Below the pieces are notes generated by a model. It made no database searches. It worked only from the letters and a program-made list of their open reading frames with translations, and had not been told where the DNA came from. Positions 14,766 through 14,841 of a DNA stretch of 14,841 nucleotides are shown one piece after another. The position numbers were made by a program, and so were the translations under genes. The first letter of the stretch is position 1, and the number at the start of each line of letters is the position of its first letter. This stretch comes from an uncultured Angelakisella sp. (GTDB lineage Bacteria > Bacillota > Clostridia > Oscillospirales > Ruminococcaceae). The DNA is taken from assembly GCA_934524965.1 (NCBI GenBank), contig CAKSYU010000042.1:1-14841 (forward strand). The letters run 5' to 3'.

Positions 14766-14841
14766 GCCTCTGTAGCTCAGTCGGTAGAGCAGGGGACTGA
14801 AAATCCCCGTGTCGTTGGTTCGATTCCGACCGGAGGCACCA
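14766..14841 (+). tRNA. tRNA-Phe (anticodon GAA)
   Basis: Acceptor GCCTCTG pairs with CGGAGGC (one T·G). The D stem is GCTC/GAGC. The anticodon stem is GGGGA/TCCCC with loop CTGAAAA and anticodon GAA at 14799-14801. The T arm is GTTGG-TTCGATT-CCGAC (one G·T). It ends with an encoded CCA on the last base of the window. A36-A37-A38 (14801-14803) is the recognition context for MiaA, so A14802 is the probable ms2i6A37 site. Confidence 0.97.

Noticed and set aside
14572..14841. tRNA cluster as an integration site for a mobile element
   Set aside because: All three tRNAs are intact, and no integrase or direct repeat of a tRNA 3' end is visible within the window.
1..14841. A new defence, CRISPR or mobile system
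   Set aside because: All genes but one belong to well-known housekeeping families in largely conserved order. No repeat array, transposase, integrase, toxin-antitoxin pair or phage gene was seen.

Overview
The window reads as a housekeeping stretch of a Gram-positive Clostridia chromosome. It is most likely Oscillospirales/Ruminococcaceae-like, with GC around 60% by eye, CTG-dominated leucine codons, strong AGGAGG-type ribosome sites, and SepF plus DivIVA. The genus cannot be fixed from this sequence alone. Every gene is on the + strand and packing is tight. I see no mobile element, CRISPR array, prophage or defence system, and nothing I would call a wholly new system. The interesting signals are regulatory structures, a mosaic patch in mutS, and one orphan envelope protein.

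Layout. Positions 1-183 hold a long near-perfect hairpin, a short hairpin with a T-run, and a probable promoter for miaB. Positions 184-8076 carry the tRNA-modification and mismatch-repair cluster: miaB, a YlbF/YmcA (Ric) family gene, mutS, mutL and miaA. This resembles the Bacillus subtilis ymcB-ymcA-cotE-mutSL region, without cotE and without the hfq that often follows miaA. A HlyD-like single-pass membrane protein (8073-9281) is translationally coupled to miaA. A strong promoter inside the gap at 9322-9350 then opens a cell-division/envelope block: sepF, divIVA, a terminator-like hairpin, lspA and an RluD-type pseudouridine synthase. That block resembles the B. subtilis ylmF-ylmG-ylmH-divIVA-ileS-lspA-ylyB region with ylmG, ylmH and ileS missing. 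A two-subunit transketolase follows and ends at a strong intrinsic terminator (13995-14032). A small ComEA-like helix-hairpin-helix protein comes next. Last is a tRNA operon (Val-UAC, Asp-GUC, Phe-GAA) behind a consensus promoter with phased A-tracts.

How the parts fit. MiaA adds the isopentenyl group at A37 and MiaB methylthiolates it. The tRNA-Phe at the right edge has the A36-A37-A38 context those enzymes use, so two enzymes and a probable substrate lie in one window. The YmcA-like protein ends in a four-cysteine cluster, consistent with the Fe-S-binding Ric proteins, and sits next to the Fe-S enzyme MiaB. MutS and MutL form the mismatch-repair pair. SepF and DivIVA act at the septum and pole, and LspA processes lipoproteins. 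Several start codons were moved downstream of the longest reading frame (miaA, sepF, lspA, rluD, comEA) because ribosome sites, a promoter or a terminator decide them.
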